A stretch of 64,000 nucleotides of DNA, taken from Bacillus bingmayongensis (GTDB taxonomy: Bacteria > Bacillota > Bacilli > Bacillales > Bacillaceae_G). This document shows, piece after piece, positions 8,673 to 16,734 of the stretch. The stretch spans positions 1,152,439 through 1,216,438 of the forward strand of contig NZ_JH921518.1 in the NCBI RefSeq assembly GCF_000299035.1, written 5' to 3'. A model generated the notes under the pieces. It worked only from the letters and a program-made list of their open reading frames with translations. It did no database searches and was not told where the DNA came from. Every line of letters begins with the position of its first letter. The stretch's first letter is position 1. A program made the position numbers and the translations under genes.

Positions 8673-9248
8673 TTATTCTTGAATATCCAATGCATGTGTT
8701 AAAAAATCTAGTACTTCAGCTTTCTGAAGATCGGCCTGATCATCCTTTTTATGATCATATAAATAAACTTGTTCTGCTGCAGATTCAACAAGAGCGATAA
8801 ATAACTTTGCAGTTCTTTCAACATGAATAGAATTACGAATTGCACCTGAATCTTTTGCTTCACTTAAGAATTGACTTAACCACATATAAAGAGGCTGATA
8901 TACAGTTTCCCATTCTTTTATATGCTCAGTGGATGCAAGACCAGCATACATTAATGCTTGTATTTCACGATATTGCGCTATAAAGTCAAAAACCGCATCT
9001 ATTACTTGCTTCACTTTTTTTGAAAAAGGTTCATTATTCTGTACCCTTTCTTTTACTGCACGTATCATCTTTTCAACCATAACTTCTGCTATTGCAGGCA
9101 TAACAGATAATTTAGAAGGAAAATACAAATAGAAAGTTCCTTGGGCAATGCCAGCCAATTTCACAATGTCAGAGATCTTTGTTTTTTCAACTCCTTTTTC
9201 CTGAAACACTTCAATAGCTGCATAAACAATTTTCTCTTTTTTATTCAT
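8673..9248 (-). CDS. TetR/AcrR-family repressor of the MFS pump
   Basis: A 191-residue protein. N-terminal helix-turn-helix (about residues 1-47) with the family signature TKISDIVKLAGIAQGTFYLYF. The rest is a helical ligand/dimer domain. ATG 9248 (MNKKEKIV) was chosen over an upstream start because AAAGGA lies just before it and the N-terminus then matches its paralogue at 10913, of which it is a close copy along its whole length. The promoter carries its own operator, so it is likely autoregulated. Confidence 0.9.
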   Translation of the reverse strand: MNKKEKIVYAAIEVFQEKGVEKTKISDIVKLAGIAQGTFYLYFPSKLSVMPAIAEVMVEKMIRAVKERVQNNEPFSKKVKQVIDAVFDFIAQYREIQALMYAGLASTEHIKEWETVYQPLYMWLSQFLSEAKDSGAIRNSIHVERTAKLFIALVESAAEQVYLYDHKKDDQADLQKAEVLDFLTHALDIQE

Positions 9249-9274
9249 TATCTGAGTCCTTTCACACGCGTATA

Positions 9275-9320
9275 GAATGACTGTCACTCATTCTATATGA
9301 AGATTTATTGTACTGTCAAC
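9275..9320 (-). promoter_or_regulatory. Promoter and operator of the first TetR gene
   Basis: On the minus strand a -35 TTGACA (plus 9314-9319) and -10 TATAGA (plus 9292-9297) are 16 bp apart. The palindrome GAATGACTGTCACTCATTC (9275-9293) covers the start region. A second inverted pair ACTGTCA/TGACAGT (about 9312-9334) overlaps the -35. Confidence 0.65.
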
Positions 9321-9359
9321 AATAGAGTGACAGTTAACGTGAATTTTTCTCCATAGAAA

Positions 9360-9411
9360 AATCTCCTAATAGAACATAGAAGAATGTTCCTTCTTTTTCT
9401 ATTAGGAGATT
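9360..9411 (-). terminator. Terminator for yugP
   Basis: AATCTCCTAATAGAA (9360-9374) is perfectly complementary to 9397-9411. An inner pair GAACAT/ATGTTC extends the hairpin. Confidence 0.75.
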
Positions 9412-9438
9412 AAATCAAAATATATATGTTTTTTATCT

Positions 9439-10119
9439 CTACTCTTCATTCCGTTGCATACCTGTGTAAATAAGCAATAAACGAACTAGCTCCAATACCG
9501 CTACCGCGGCAGCAGCAATATACGTTAAAGCAGCTGCACTTAATACTTTACGAGCTTGCCCATATTCATCATTTGAAACAATTCCCAACGCCTTCATTTG
9601 ATGCATTGCACGCTTCGAGGCATCAATTTCAACTGGTAATGTAACCATTTGAAAAAGGACACCTGCTGCCATTAAAATAATTCCTAACAATAACATGTTT
9701 GTCATTGTTGTAAACATTCCAATCATAATGAATATCCACGATATATTTGAACCCAAATTTGCGACTGGCACTAATGAATGACGCAAACGCATAAAACTGT
9801 AATCATTCGCATCTTGAATTGCATGCCCTACCTCATGTGCCGCTACAGCTGTTCCAGCAACTGAACGGCCATAATAATTCTCAGTTGATAAACGAACTGT
9901 TTTCGCAGTTGGATCATAATGATCAGATAAATGTCCCGGAGTTTCTTCCACAGCCACATGATACAAACCATTTTCATCTAAAATTTTCCGTGCTGATTCA
10001 GCTCCTGTCATACCTGATGTTGAAAGTACTTCTTTATATTTACTATACGTTTTTTTCACTCTAAATTGTGCATATAGTGGTACACTTATAATCATAGCAA
10101 AGTAAATTAAATAAGACAT
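9439..10119 (-). CDS. yugP: Membrane-bound neutral zinc metallopeptidase YugP
   Basis: A 226-residue membrane protein. It has one N-terminal helix, then a cytoplasmic/extracellular loop with the zinc-binding motif AAHEVGHAIQ (HExxH, about residues 93-102), then helices at ~120-165 and ~190-218. This layout is that of the YugP family of putative zinc metallopeptidases. RBS AGGAGGAG precedes ATG 10119. It sits between two TetR/efflux modules with its own terminator, so it is probably independent of them. The physiological substrate is unknown. Confidence 0.88.
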   Translation of the reverse strand: MSYLIYFAMIISVPLYAQFRVKKTYSKYKEVLSTSGMTGAESARKILDENGLYHVAVEETPGHLSDHYDPTAKTVRLSTENYYGRSVAGTAVAAHEVGHAIQDANDYSFMRLRHSLVPVANLGSNISWIFIMIGMFTTMTNMLLLGIILMAAGVLFQMVTLPVEIDASKRAMHQMKALGIVSNDEYGQARKVLSAAALTYIAAAAVAVLELVRLLLIYTGMQRNEE

Positions 10120-10163
10120 TACAGCTCCTCCTATACGATATTTTTAATAAATTTTTTCTATCT

Positions 10164-10478
10164 TTAAGAAAGAGCCTTTAAACCTGTCACTCCGCATACA
10201 ATAAGAGCCACACTAATCATACGTGCCTTACTTTTTGATTCTCCAAATAGGAACATATTTAACAAAACGGCACCTGCTGTTCCTATCCCAATCCAAACTG
10301 CATAAGCTACACTTACCTGTAAAAATAGGAAAGATGTGTATAAGAATGCGAAAGAAATACCAAATCCTCCTATATAAATAGCACCATTTGTTACTGATTT
10401 ATCCTTACTGTACATTTTAAGACCTATTACACCAACAATTTCACTAATTGCGGCACAAAGGACAAAAATCCATCCCAT
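10164..10478 (-). CDS. Small multidrug resistance (SMR) subunit, YkkD-like
   Basis: A 104-residue, four-helix SMR protein. The conserved helix 1 glutamate is in AAISEIVGV (Glu13), and the helix 3 signature is AYAVWIGIGTAG. The end GVTGLKALS resembles YkkD. It starts two bases after the stop of its partner at 10481, with AAAGGAG inside the partner's last codons, so the two are translationally coupled. Paired SMR proteins such as YkkCD work as heterodimers that export toxic cations or guanidinium-type compounds by proton exchange. Confidence 0.88.
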   Translation of the reverse strand: MGWIFVLCAAISEIVGVIGLKMYSKDKSVTNGAIYIGGFGISFAFLYTSFLFLQVSVAYAVWIGIGTAGAVLLNMFLFGESKSKARMISVALIVCGVTGLKALS

Positions 10479-10480
10479 CC

Positions 10481-10834
10481 TTAAGCAGCTCCTTTCATAA
10501 CTTCTTCTTCTACTTCTTTGTTATCAGCTAACTTTAGGCCAATAACGCCAGCTACTACCATAACTATGAAAAATAATTTCCCTAGACTAAAGCTTCCACC
10601 AAAAAGAAAAACGTCCATTAAGAAAGTTCCCACAGTTCCTGCTCCGGCAAAAACGGCATATACTGTTCCTGTCGCAAGATGTTCACACGCTTTAGAAAGC
10701 ATATAAAAATCAACAACAATAATCCCTAAAATTATTACCCAATGCCACCATGCGTGAGCAGTATTAAAACCAAACACCCAAAAAACTTCAAAAATACATG
10801 TTAATATTACATATAACCAAGCTTTATTTTTCAT
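10481..10834 (-). CDS. SMR subunit, YkkC-like
   Basis: A 117-residue SMR protein with the helix 1 motif TCIFEVFWVFG containing the transport glutamate and the helix 3 motif GTVYAVFAGAGTVG. The C-terminal tail (DNKEVEEEV) is long and acidic, as in YkkC. ATG 10834 was chosen because the upstream GTG 10843 is part of the RBS AGAGGTGG. It is first in the two-gene operon and lies below a TetR operator (10849-10867) and the second TetR gene. Probable role: heterodimer partner of the next gene. Confidence 0.88.
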   Translation of the reverse strand: MKNKAWLYVILTCIFEVFWVFGFNTAHAWWHWVIILGIIVVDFYMLSKACEHLATGTVYAVFAGAGTVGTFLMDVFLFGGSFSLGKLFFIVMVVAGVIGLKLADNKEVEEEVMKGAA

Positions 10835-10848
10835 ACATTCCACCTCTT

Positions 10849-10867
10849 ATGACTGACTGTCATTCAT
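10849..10867. promoter_or_regulatory. TetR operator upstream of the SMR pair
   Basis: ATGACTGACTGTCATTCAT, 15 bp before the SMR start, so repressor binding would block initiation or elongation. Confidence 0.72.
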
Positions 10868-10912
10868 TTTTTTGACTGAAAATTTATCCATTATGTTATA
10901 ACTAATGGATAG

Positions 10913-11488
10913 TTATTTTCTTATATTCAATGCATGTGTTAAAAAATCCAAAACTTCAGCTTTTTGTAAATTCGCTTCCTCCTCTTTTGTTTGATCATAT
11001 AAATAAATTTGTTCTGCTGCCGATTCAACTAAAGCAATAAAAAGTTTTGAGGTTCTTTCAACATGAATAGAATTCCGTATAACATTAGCATCCTTCGCTT
11101 CTTCTAAAAAGCGTTTTACCCAAATATAAAGAGGTTGATATACACTCTCCCACTTTTTTATATGTTCAGTTGATGCTAAACCGACATATATTAATGCTTG
11201 TATTTCGTGATGTTCCTTTGTAAAATCAAAAATTGCATCTACAATTTGCGACAATGTATCTAAGAAAGAAGAGCTAGCTTTTGTTTTTTCTTCAACTGCA
11301 CATATCATCTTCTCAACCATAACTTCTGCAATAGCAGGCACTACGGATAGTTTTGAAGAAAAATATAAATAGAAGGTTCCTTGAGCAATACCAGCTGATT
11401 TCACAATGTCCGAAATCTTTGTTTTTTCAATCCCTTTTTCCCTAAAACATTCGATAGCAGCGTATACAATTTTTTCTTTTTTACTCAT
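10913..11488 (-). CDS. TetR/AcrR-family repressor of the SMR pair
   Basis: A 191-residue paralogue of the TetR at 8673: same length, the same HTH (TKISDIVKSAGIAQGTFYLYF) and nearly the same C-terminus (AEVLDFLTHAL). Differences cluster in the middle ligand region (about residues 65-100), as expected for repressors with diverged inducers. RBS GGAAGGGTG precedes ATG 11488. The operator ATGACTGAATGTCATTCAT lies in its promoter. Confidence 0.9.
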   Translation of the reverse strand: MSKKEKIVYAAIECFREKGIEKTKISDIVKSAGIAQGTFYLYFSSKLSVVPAIAEVMVEKMICAVEEKTKASSSFLDTLSQIVDAIFDFTKEHHEIQALIYVGLASTEHIKKWESVYQPLYIWVKRFLEEAKDANVIRNSIHVERTSKLFIALVESAAEQIYLYDQTKEEEANLQKAEVLDFLTHALNIRK

Positions 11489-11513
11489 TATCTACACCCT
11501 TCCACGAAATAAA

Positions 11514-11566
11514 ATGACTGAATGTCATTCATGTTTATTGTACATGAATAATTTATAAAATGTCAA
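11514..11566 (-). promoter_or_regulatory. Promoter and operator of the second TetR gene
   Basis: On the minus strand -35 TTGACA (plus 11561-11566) and -10 TACAAT (plus 11537-11542) are 18 bp apart. The 19-bp operator at 11514-11532 lies just after the -10. Confidence 0.7.
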
Positions 11567-11606
11567 TCACGAAATTTCAGAAATGATTAAACTTCTTACA
11601 AAACTT

Positions 11607-11640
11607 AACCCTCATTCAATTAGAACTTTGAATGAGGGTT
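11607..11640 (-). terminator. Terminator of the LtaS-type gene
   Basis: AACCCTCATTCAA (11607-11619) pairs perfectly with TTGAATGAGGGTT (11628-11640). Confidence 0.85.
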
Positions 11641-11663
11641 ATCAAAAATCTTGGTTGTTACAT

Positions 11664-13592
11664 TTACTTAGATGCTTTTTTCTCTTCTTGGATAATTGTT
11701 TTTACTTCACCTGTCTTGATTTTGTTACTGTCAGAGAAGCGAAGCAAGTCTCCCTGAATCAATTCGTCAGACATGCGCAGTTCATTTTGGGCACGATCAA
11801 TCATTGCTTGTGCTTCTTCTTTTGGTACCTCTACGACTTCACCAGTTGTACGGTCATAGAATGTACTGTTTGCATACATATACTTCTCTGTAACAAAACT
11901 ACCGTCACGAAGAACAACGAATCCTTTATTATCTGGTGAGAATACGTCATGACCAAAACGAACGTCATCGCTTGAATCAACACCAAGTAAGTTTAGAATT
12001 GTTGGTTTAATATCAATTTCACCAGTTGGTTTTGAAATTGTTTGACCTTCTGTTTGACCTGGAACATGAATGAACATTGGTGTACGTTGTAAATTCATAT
12101 GATCAAATGTTGTAATTTCTTCTTTTCCTAAGAATTGTGCCATTGCACGGTTATGGTTTTCAGAAATACCATAGTGGTCACCATAGAATACGATAACAGA
12201 GTTATCATAAATACCTTCTGCTTTTAGACGTTCAATAAAGTTTTTCAGTGCTTCGTCTAAGTAACGAGCTGTTACCATGTAATCGTCAAATACGCGGTCA
12301 CCAGAGTTGTAAGGCTCAATTAATTTTGTATCGTCATCATACGTAAATGGATAGTGATTGGTTAAACTAAGGAAGCGAGTGTAGAATGGTTGCTTCACTT
12401 GTTTTAACATATCCACTGATTGATTAAAGTACTCGATATCTTTTAATCCCCAGTTTAATTTTGTTTCTGGAGTAATTTTATAGTCAAGTTCGTTGTAATA
12501 ACGATCATAACCAAGTGCTGGATACATGATGTTGCGGTTCCAGAATGTTGCGTTGTTTGCATGGAATACAGCTGTGTAATACCCTTGCTGACGCAGAATT
12601 TCTGGTGTTGCAGTATATTCATTGTTACCGTGTGTAAAGAATACAGCACCGCGGTTTAACGGATATAGCGATGTATCCACTAAGAACTCAGCATCTGAAG
12701 TTTTTCCTTGACCAGTTTGGTGGAAGAAGTTATCGAAGTAATAACTTTCTTTTGCAAATTGGTTTAAGAATGGTGTAACTTCCTGATCGCCGACTTTTGC
12801 ACCAATTAAGAACGTTTGTAGTGATTCAAGAGAAACGACAATTACGTTTTTCCCTTTTGCCGCGCCAAACATATTTGGATCTGGTTTACTTTGTATTGTC
12901 TTCACATAGTTTTCTGTTTCTTGTAATTTGCTACCATCAGCAAATGCTTTTTGTGAACTTGATTTTGCTTGTAAGCCAAGATCATATACTTGGTGAGTAT
13001 ATAAACCTAAGTTCTTTACGAGCATAACGCGGTCAAAAGAACGTGTTAATAACTCCGGACGCTCTTTTTCTGCAAGATTTAAGTTTACAAAGAAAATACC
13101 AATTGTTACTACAAAATATAAAAAACGTACTGGGTGTGATACACGCTCAGTTTTTGCAAATTCCTTCTTTCTCTTTAATAGAACCGAAAAGATAATAATA
13201 TCAGCAAATGCAACAATGATTTTATAATTAAATAGTTCTTTCACACTGGATCCTAACTGTCCAAAGTTAGAGGTTTGTCCAAGTACCGGTAAAGTAACGA
13301 AGTCATTGTAAAATCCGTAGAACATTACGTTACCAACAAGAACGATTGTTAAAATAAAATCAATTCCAAGTGCTATATAATTACGTTTCTTTCCTTTTGC
13401 GAATAATGCGAGACCCACAAACAGTAATGATGCTGCTAATGGACTAATGAATAAGATCAATTCTTGCATGAAAGATTCAAGTTTCAAATCAAAACTCGTC
13501 CGTGTAATTATGTAAGTTTTTAGCCATACTGCCAAAGCAACAAACAAAGTAAAACGTGTATTTTGAAATTGTAATTTTAAAGATTCCTTCAT
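11664..13592 (-). CDS. ltaS: Lipoteichoic acid synthase family protein (LtaS type)
   Basis: A 642-residue enzyme with five N-terminal membrane helices (about residues 12-175) and a large extracellular sulfatase-like domain. Key residues are visible: Glu256 in VVSLES, the nucleophile Thr298 in TGQGKTSDAEF, and the metal site FYGDHYGISENHN. An Ala-x-Ala site before the domain (AFA at 216-218, then Asp) matches the place where LtaS is cleaved by signal peptidase. It polymerises glycerol phosphate from phosphatidylglycerol on the outer membrane face. The group carries several paralogues; which one this is cannot be told here. Confidence 0.9.
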   Translation of the reverse strand: MKESLKLQFQNTRFTLFVALAVWLKTYIITRTSFDLKLESFMQELILFISPLAASLLFVGLALFAKGKKRNYIALGIDFILTIVLVGNVMFYGFYNDFVTLPVLGQTSNFGQLGSSVKELFNYKIIVAFADIIIFSVLLKRKKEFAKTERVSHPVRFLYFVVTIGIFFVNLNLAEKERPELLTRSFDRVMLVKNLGLYTHQVYDLGLQAKSSSQKAFADGSKLQETENYVKTIQSKPDPNMFGAAKGKNVIVVSLESLQTFLIGAKVGDQEVTPFLNQFAKESYYFDNFFHQTGQGKTSDAEFLVDTSLYPLNRGAVFFTHGNNEYTATPEILRQQGYYTAVFHANNATFWNRNIMYPALGYDRYYNELDYKITPETKLNWGLKDIEYFNQSVDMLKQVKQPFYTRFLSLTNHYPFTYDDDTKLIEPYNSGDRVFDDYMVTARYLDEALKNFIERLKAEGIYDNSVIVFYGDHYGISENHNRAMAQFLGKEEITTFDHMNLQRTPMFIHVPGQTEGQTISKPTGEIDIKPTILNLLGVDSSDDVRFGHDVFSPDNKGFVVLRDGSFVTEKYMYANSTFYDRTTGEVVEVPKEEAQAMIDRAQNELRMSDELIQGDLLRFSDSNKIKTGEVKTIIQEEKKASK

Positions 13593-14172
13593 TCATTTCA
13601 CCCTTTCTCTATCATGATCAGTCTATTCAATAGCGACAAATACTTAAAATAAAAAAACATAGCTGAAATGGTCATGAGTAAAAAGATTTCTATTCCCCCA
13701 TACACAAATTTAACTATGCGTACCCTGTTGTTTTCTATTATGATTTTATAAGCATAACGCCATTTTTGCACTTCATTAGTTGCTGCAAAAAAAACTCTAC
13801 CATCGGTTTATATGTCCGTCAACTAGAACATATAACAAAAATAAAAGCAAGTATCAAAAAGCGTTCATATTTTATATTAAGAATTATAAATAAAAAGGAG
13901 TATGTAATATAATAGAAAGCTATGGAAACTTTTCAAACACTAAAAAAGACAGTCCTTCTAAAAAAGAAGTAACTGCCTTTTTCTAGTTCTAATAAGTCGC
14001 TCTTAATTTTATTCCGCTATTTACGATCAGTAAGATCCCACTAATTAAAATTTCACTTTATAAAAATACAAATATACAACTCTTAAGTTGATGGATACGG
14101 GGTGGGACCCCAAGTAATAATAGTTTAAAATTAAGATATAGGATAAAGTTAATAAAGAAACAGGAGGATTAG
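13593..14172. other. 580-bp intergenic region with repeat remnants
   Basis: No coding potential seen. It holds a weak hairpin at 13944-13985 (GACAGTCCTTCT against AGAAGTAACTGCC), the deleted bcr1 copy at 14008-14061 and a short repeat-like motif at about 14081-14113. Confidence 0.6.
14008..14061 (-). repeat. Degenerate, internally deleted bcr1-type copy (54 bp)
   Basis: Reads TTTATTCCGCTATTTACG, then CAGTAAGATCCCAC, then directly TTAAAATTTCACTTTAT. The two ends match the reverse strand of the full copies, while about 100 bp between the second hairpin arm and the other end are missing. Confidence 0.7.
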
Positions 14173-14865
14173 ATGTATAAATTATTGATTGTTGAAGATG
14201 AAATGAATATCGCAGGTACGCTAAAAAGCCATCTTGAAAAATACGGCTATCATTGCCTCATTGTAGAAGATTTTGAAAGGATACTAGAAGTTTTTCAGGA
14301 TTTTCAACCCCATCTTGTCATAATGGACATCACTCTTCCTGCCTTTGATGGCTATTATTGGTCTCGTAAAATAAGACAGGTATCGAATTGTCCTATTGTA
14401 ATTCTTTCTGCTCGTATAAATGAATCAGATCAAGTGTATGGGATAGAGAATGGGGCTGATGATTTCATTACAAAACCCTTTTTATTAGGAGTAGTACTTG
14501 CCAAAATAAATGGACAAATTCGCCGTGTTTATGGGGAATACGCAAAGAATATACAGATGAGAATTTTAAAACAAGGGAATACAATTTTAAACTTGGATAC
14601 TGTGCGACTATGTACATCTAAACAGGAGGAGTTATTAACGGTAAAAGAACTCCAGCTTTGTATAATGTTCTTTGAAGCGTATCCTAATGTTGTAACAAGA
14701 CAGCAACTACTTACAGCCATTTGGGATGAGGAAGAATTTGTGGAGGAAAATACATTAACAGTAAATATTGCAAGATTACGAAAGAAATTAGAAGCAATTC
14801 ATTCTACTTTAGAAATTTCAACTATTCGAGGAATCGGCTATCAGTTAACGGAGAAACTCGTATGA
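14173..14865 (+). CDS. OmpR-family response regulator of a Bce-type peptide-sensing module
   Basis: A 230-residue regulator. The receiver domain has the acidic pair at residues 8-9, the phospho-acceptor aspartate in VIMDITLP (residue 52) and the lysine in TKPF. A winged-helix DNA-binding domain follows, ending in ISTIRGIGYQL. RBS AGGAGG precedes ATG 14173. Its stop overlaps the kinase start (ATGA). Next to a BceS-like kinase and BceAB-like transporter it probably activates the transporter promoter at 15875 in response to peptide antibiotics such as bacitracin or lantibiotics. Confidence 0.88.
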   Translation: MYKLLIVEDEMNIAGTLKSHLEKYGYHCLIVEDFERILEVFQDFQPHLVIMDITLPAFDGYYWSRKIRQVSNCPIVILSARINESDQVYGIENGADDFITKPFLLGVVLAKINGQIRRVYGEYAKNIQMRILKQGNTILNLDTVRLCTSKQEELLTVKELQLCIMFFEAYPNVVTRQQLLTAIWDEEEFVEENTLTVNIARLRKKLEAIHSTLEISTIRGIGYQLTEKLV

Positions 14866-15857
14866 AGTTATTTTTAAAAGACCATATCAGCTTTATTATC
14901 CTTTATATCATTACATTTATTAGCTTACCAATTGCTATTCATCAATTAGACGGCTTTGAAAATCATTATGCCTATTTTGTATTTTTAGCTTTTTCTTTAT
15001 TAATCGTCTTACTTCTCTTCCGTTATTTACGTCGTAAGAAAATGTATGCACATATTGAGAAAAAGAGTATACACACAGACAGTTTCATGATTTATCAACC
15101 AGTTGCCCCATACGAGAAAGCGTACGCAACACAATTGCAATATATTCAATCCTTATTTCTATCAAAAGAAGAGGAGTATAAGAGTTCTTTACATGATCAG
15201 CAATTAATGATTTCTCATGCAGTCCATCAAATGAAAACGCCACTTTCTGTCATTCAACTGCTTATACAATCCAATCAGTTTAAGGAACCAAATTCATTTG
15301 TAGAATGGCAAAAAGTAAAAATTGAATGTGATAAGCTGAATTTCTCTTTAAATCAGTTACTAACGTATAGTCGTTCTACTAAATTATTAGCAGATTTAAA
15401 AATAGAACCAATTCTGTTAAAACATGTCGTACAGGAAGTTATTAACGATTTAAGGGATTATTTTATTGAGGAAGAAATATTTCCTAAAAGCACCATACCG
15501 GAGCATATATTGCTTTATTCAGATCGTAAGTGGCTAAAGGTTGTTGTTTACCAGTTATTAAGTAACGCTGTTAAATATGGAGAGAAACAATCATCCATTA
15601 TGATCCATTATGAAAATGGACGGTTACTCATTAAAAATAAAGGAGAAACGATACCTGAAAGTGAAATAAAGCGTGTTTTTGAATTATTTTACACAGGAAC
15701 TAAAGGTCGTACAAAAGGAGAAGCGACTGGTATCGGTCTTTACTTAGTAAAAAGCATCCTCTCCACATTAAACCATCCATACGATCTATATTCCGCCAAT
15801 AATGAAACAATATTTACGATAGATTTTTCAGAAAGTATAGAAACGGCTACCAAATAA
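14862..15857 (+). CDS. Intramembrane-sensing histidine kinase (BceS type)
   Basis: A 331-residue kinase with two adjacent membrane helices (about residues 10-30 and 36-55) and almost no extracellular loop, the hallmark of intramembrane-sensing kinases. The phospho-acceptor histidine is in HAVHQMKTPLSV and the ATP-binding G-box is EATGIGLYLVKS. It overlaps the regulator by four bases. Kinases of this class do not bind the peptide; they read the activity of the partner ABC transporter. The stop codon lies inside a terminator that separates it from the transporter genes. Confidence 0.88.
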   Translation: MKLFLKDHISFIILYIITFISLPIAIHQLDGFENHYAYFVFLAFSLLIVLLLFRYLRRKKMYAHIEKKSIHTDSFMIYQPVAPYEKAYATQLQYIQSLFLSKEEEYKSSLHDQQLMISHAVHQMKTPLSVIQLLIQSNQFKEPNSFVEWQKVKIECDKLNFSLNQLLTYSRSTKLLADLKIEPILLKHVVQEVINDLRDYFIEEEIFPKSTIPEHILLYSDRKWLKVVVYQLLSNAVKYGEKQSSIMIHYENGRLLIKNKGETIPESEIKRVFELFYTGTKGRTKGEATGIGLYLVKSILSTLNHPYDLYSANNETIFTIDFSESIETATK

Positions 15858-15868
15858 GGTAGCCGTTT
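15841..15868 (+). terminator. Terminator of the two-component operon
   Basis: AAACGGCTACC and GGTAGCCGTTTT form a perfect stem over the kinase stop codon. Confidence 0.85.
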
Positions 15869-15874
15869 TGAATG

Positions 15875-15938
15875 TGACAATTTTGTCATATTGCTGTCAC
15901 GTTGAGAGATGTTAGGTAGTAAAAGGCCCGTTTATACT
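15875..15938 (+). promoter_or_regulatory. Response-regulator box and promoter of the BceAB-like operon
   Basis: TGACA-ATTT-TGTCA (15875-15888) fits the TNACA-N4-TGTAA style of BceR-type boxes. A further TGTCAC half-site follows (about 15895). A -10 TATACT lies at 15933-15938 with a poor -35, as expected for an activator-dependent promoter. Confidence 0.6.
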
Positions 15939-15972
15939 AAAGTAACGAAAGATACAAAGGAGTGAAGTACTG

Positions 15973-16734
15973 ATGTCAAACACAATTTTAAATGTAAAGG
16001 AGCTTCAAAAGGAATATACAGGGGAAATTACCTATAAAGCATTAAAAGGCATTGATTTTCATTTAGACAAGAATGAGTTCGTTGCAGTAATGGGTCCTTC
16101 CGGTAGCGGGAAAACAACATTTCTTAACTGCATTTCAACAATCGATCGCCCAACTAAGGGATCAGTTACAATTAATTCAAAAAATCCTTATGAGTTAAAT
16201 GACAATGAACTAGCGAAGTTTCGTCGCTCAGAATTAGGGTTTGTATTCCAAGACTTTAACCTCGTTCATACTTTAACAGTAGAGGAAAATATTTTATTAC
16301 CTTTGACACTCGACTCTGTAAACGCTACGGAAATGAATAAACGTTTAGAGAAAGTTGCAATTTTTTTAGGAATTAAAGGAATTTTAAAAAAGCGTACATT
16401 TGAAATTTCAGGAGGACAGAAACAACGTGTGGCGATTGCGCGAGCTGTAATTCATGAACCAGGTTTATTATTGGCTGATGAGCCGACTGGAAACCTAGAT
16501 TCTAAAGCAGTAAATGATGTTATGACATTGTTTGAATCAATTAATAAGACTTTTAACACAGCCATTTTAATGGTGACACATGATGCCTACGTCGCAAGCT
16601 TTGCACATCGCGTTATCTTTATAAAAGACGGTATCCTTTATAATGAAGTGCATCGAGGTAATAATAAAAAGAAGTTTTATCAGGAAATCATGGACACACT
16701 TACATTTTTAGGTGGTGGGCAGCATGAGTTTTAA
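15973..16734 (+). CDS. BceA-like ABC transporter ATPase
   Basis: A 253-residue ATPase with Walker A GPSGSGKTT (about residues 41-49), Q-loop VFQDFNL, signature SGGQKQRVAIARA and Walker B LLADEPTGNLDS. RBS AAAGGAG precedes ATG 15973. It overlaps the permease start by 11 bases. With the next gene it forms a peptide-antibiotic resistance and sensing transporter that removes target-bound peptide from lipid II-cycle intermediates (family knowledge). Confidence 0.9.
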   Translation: MSNTILNVKELQKEYTGEITYKALKGIDFHLDKNEFVAVMGPSGSGKTTFLNCISTIDRPTKGSVTINSKNPYELNDNELAKFRRSELGFVFQDFNLVHTLTVEENILLPLTLDSVNATEMNKRLEKVAIFLGIKGILKKRTFEISGGQKQRVAIARAVIHEPGLLLADEPTGNLDSKAVNDVMTLFESINKTFNTAILMVTHDAYVASFAHRVIFIKDGILYNEVHRGNNKKKFYQEIMDTLTFLGGGQHEF

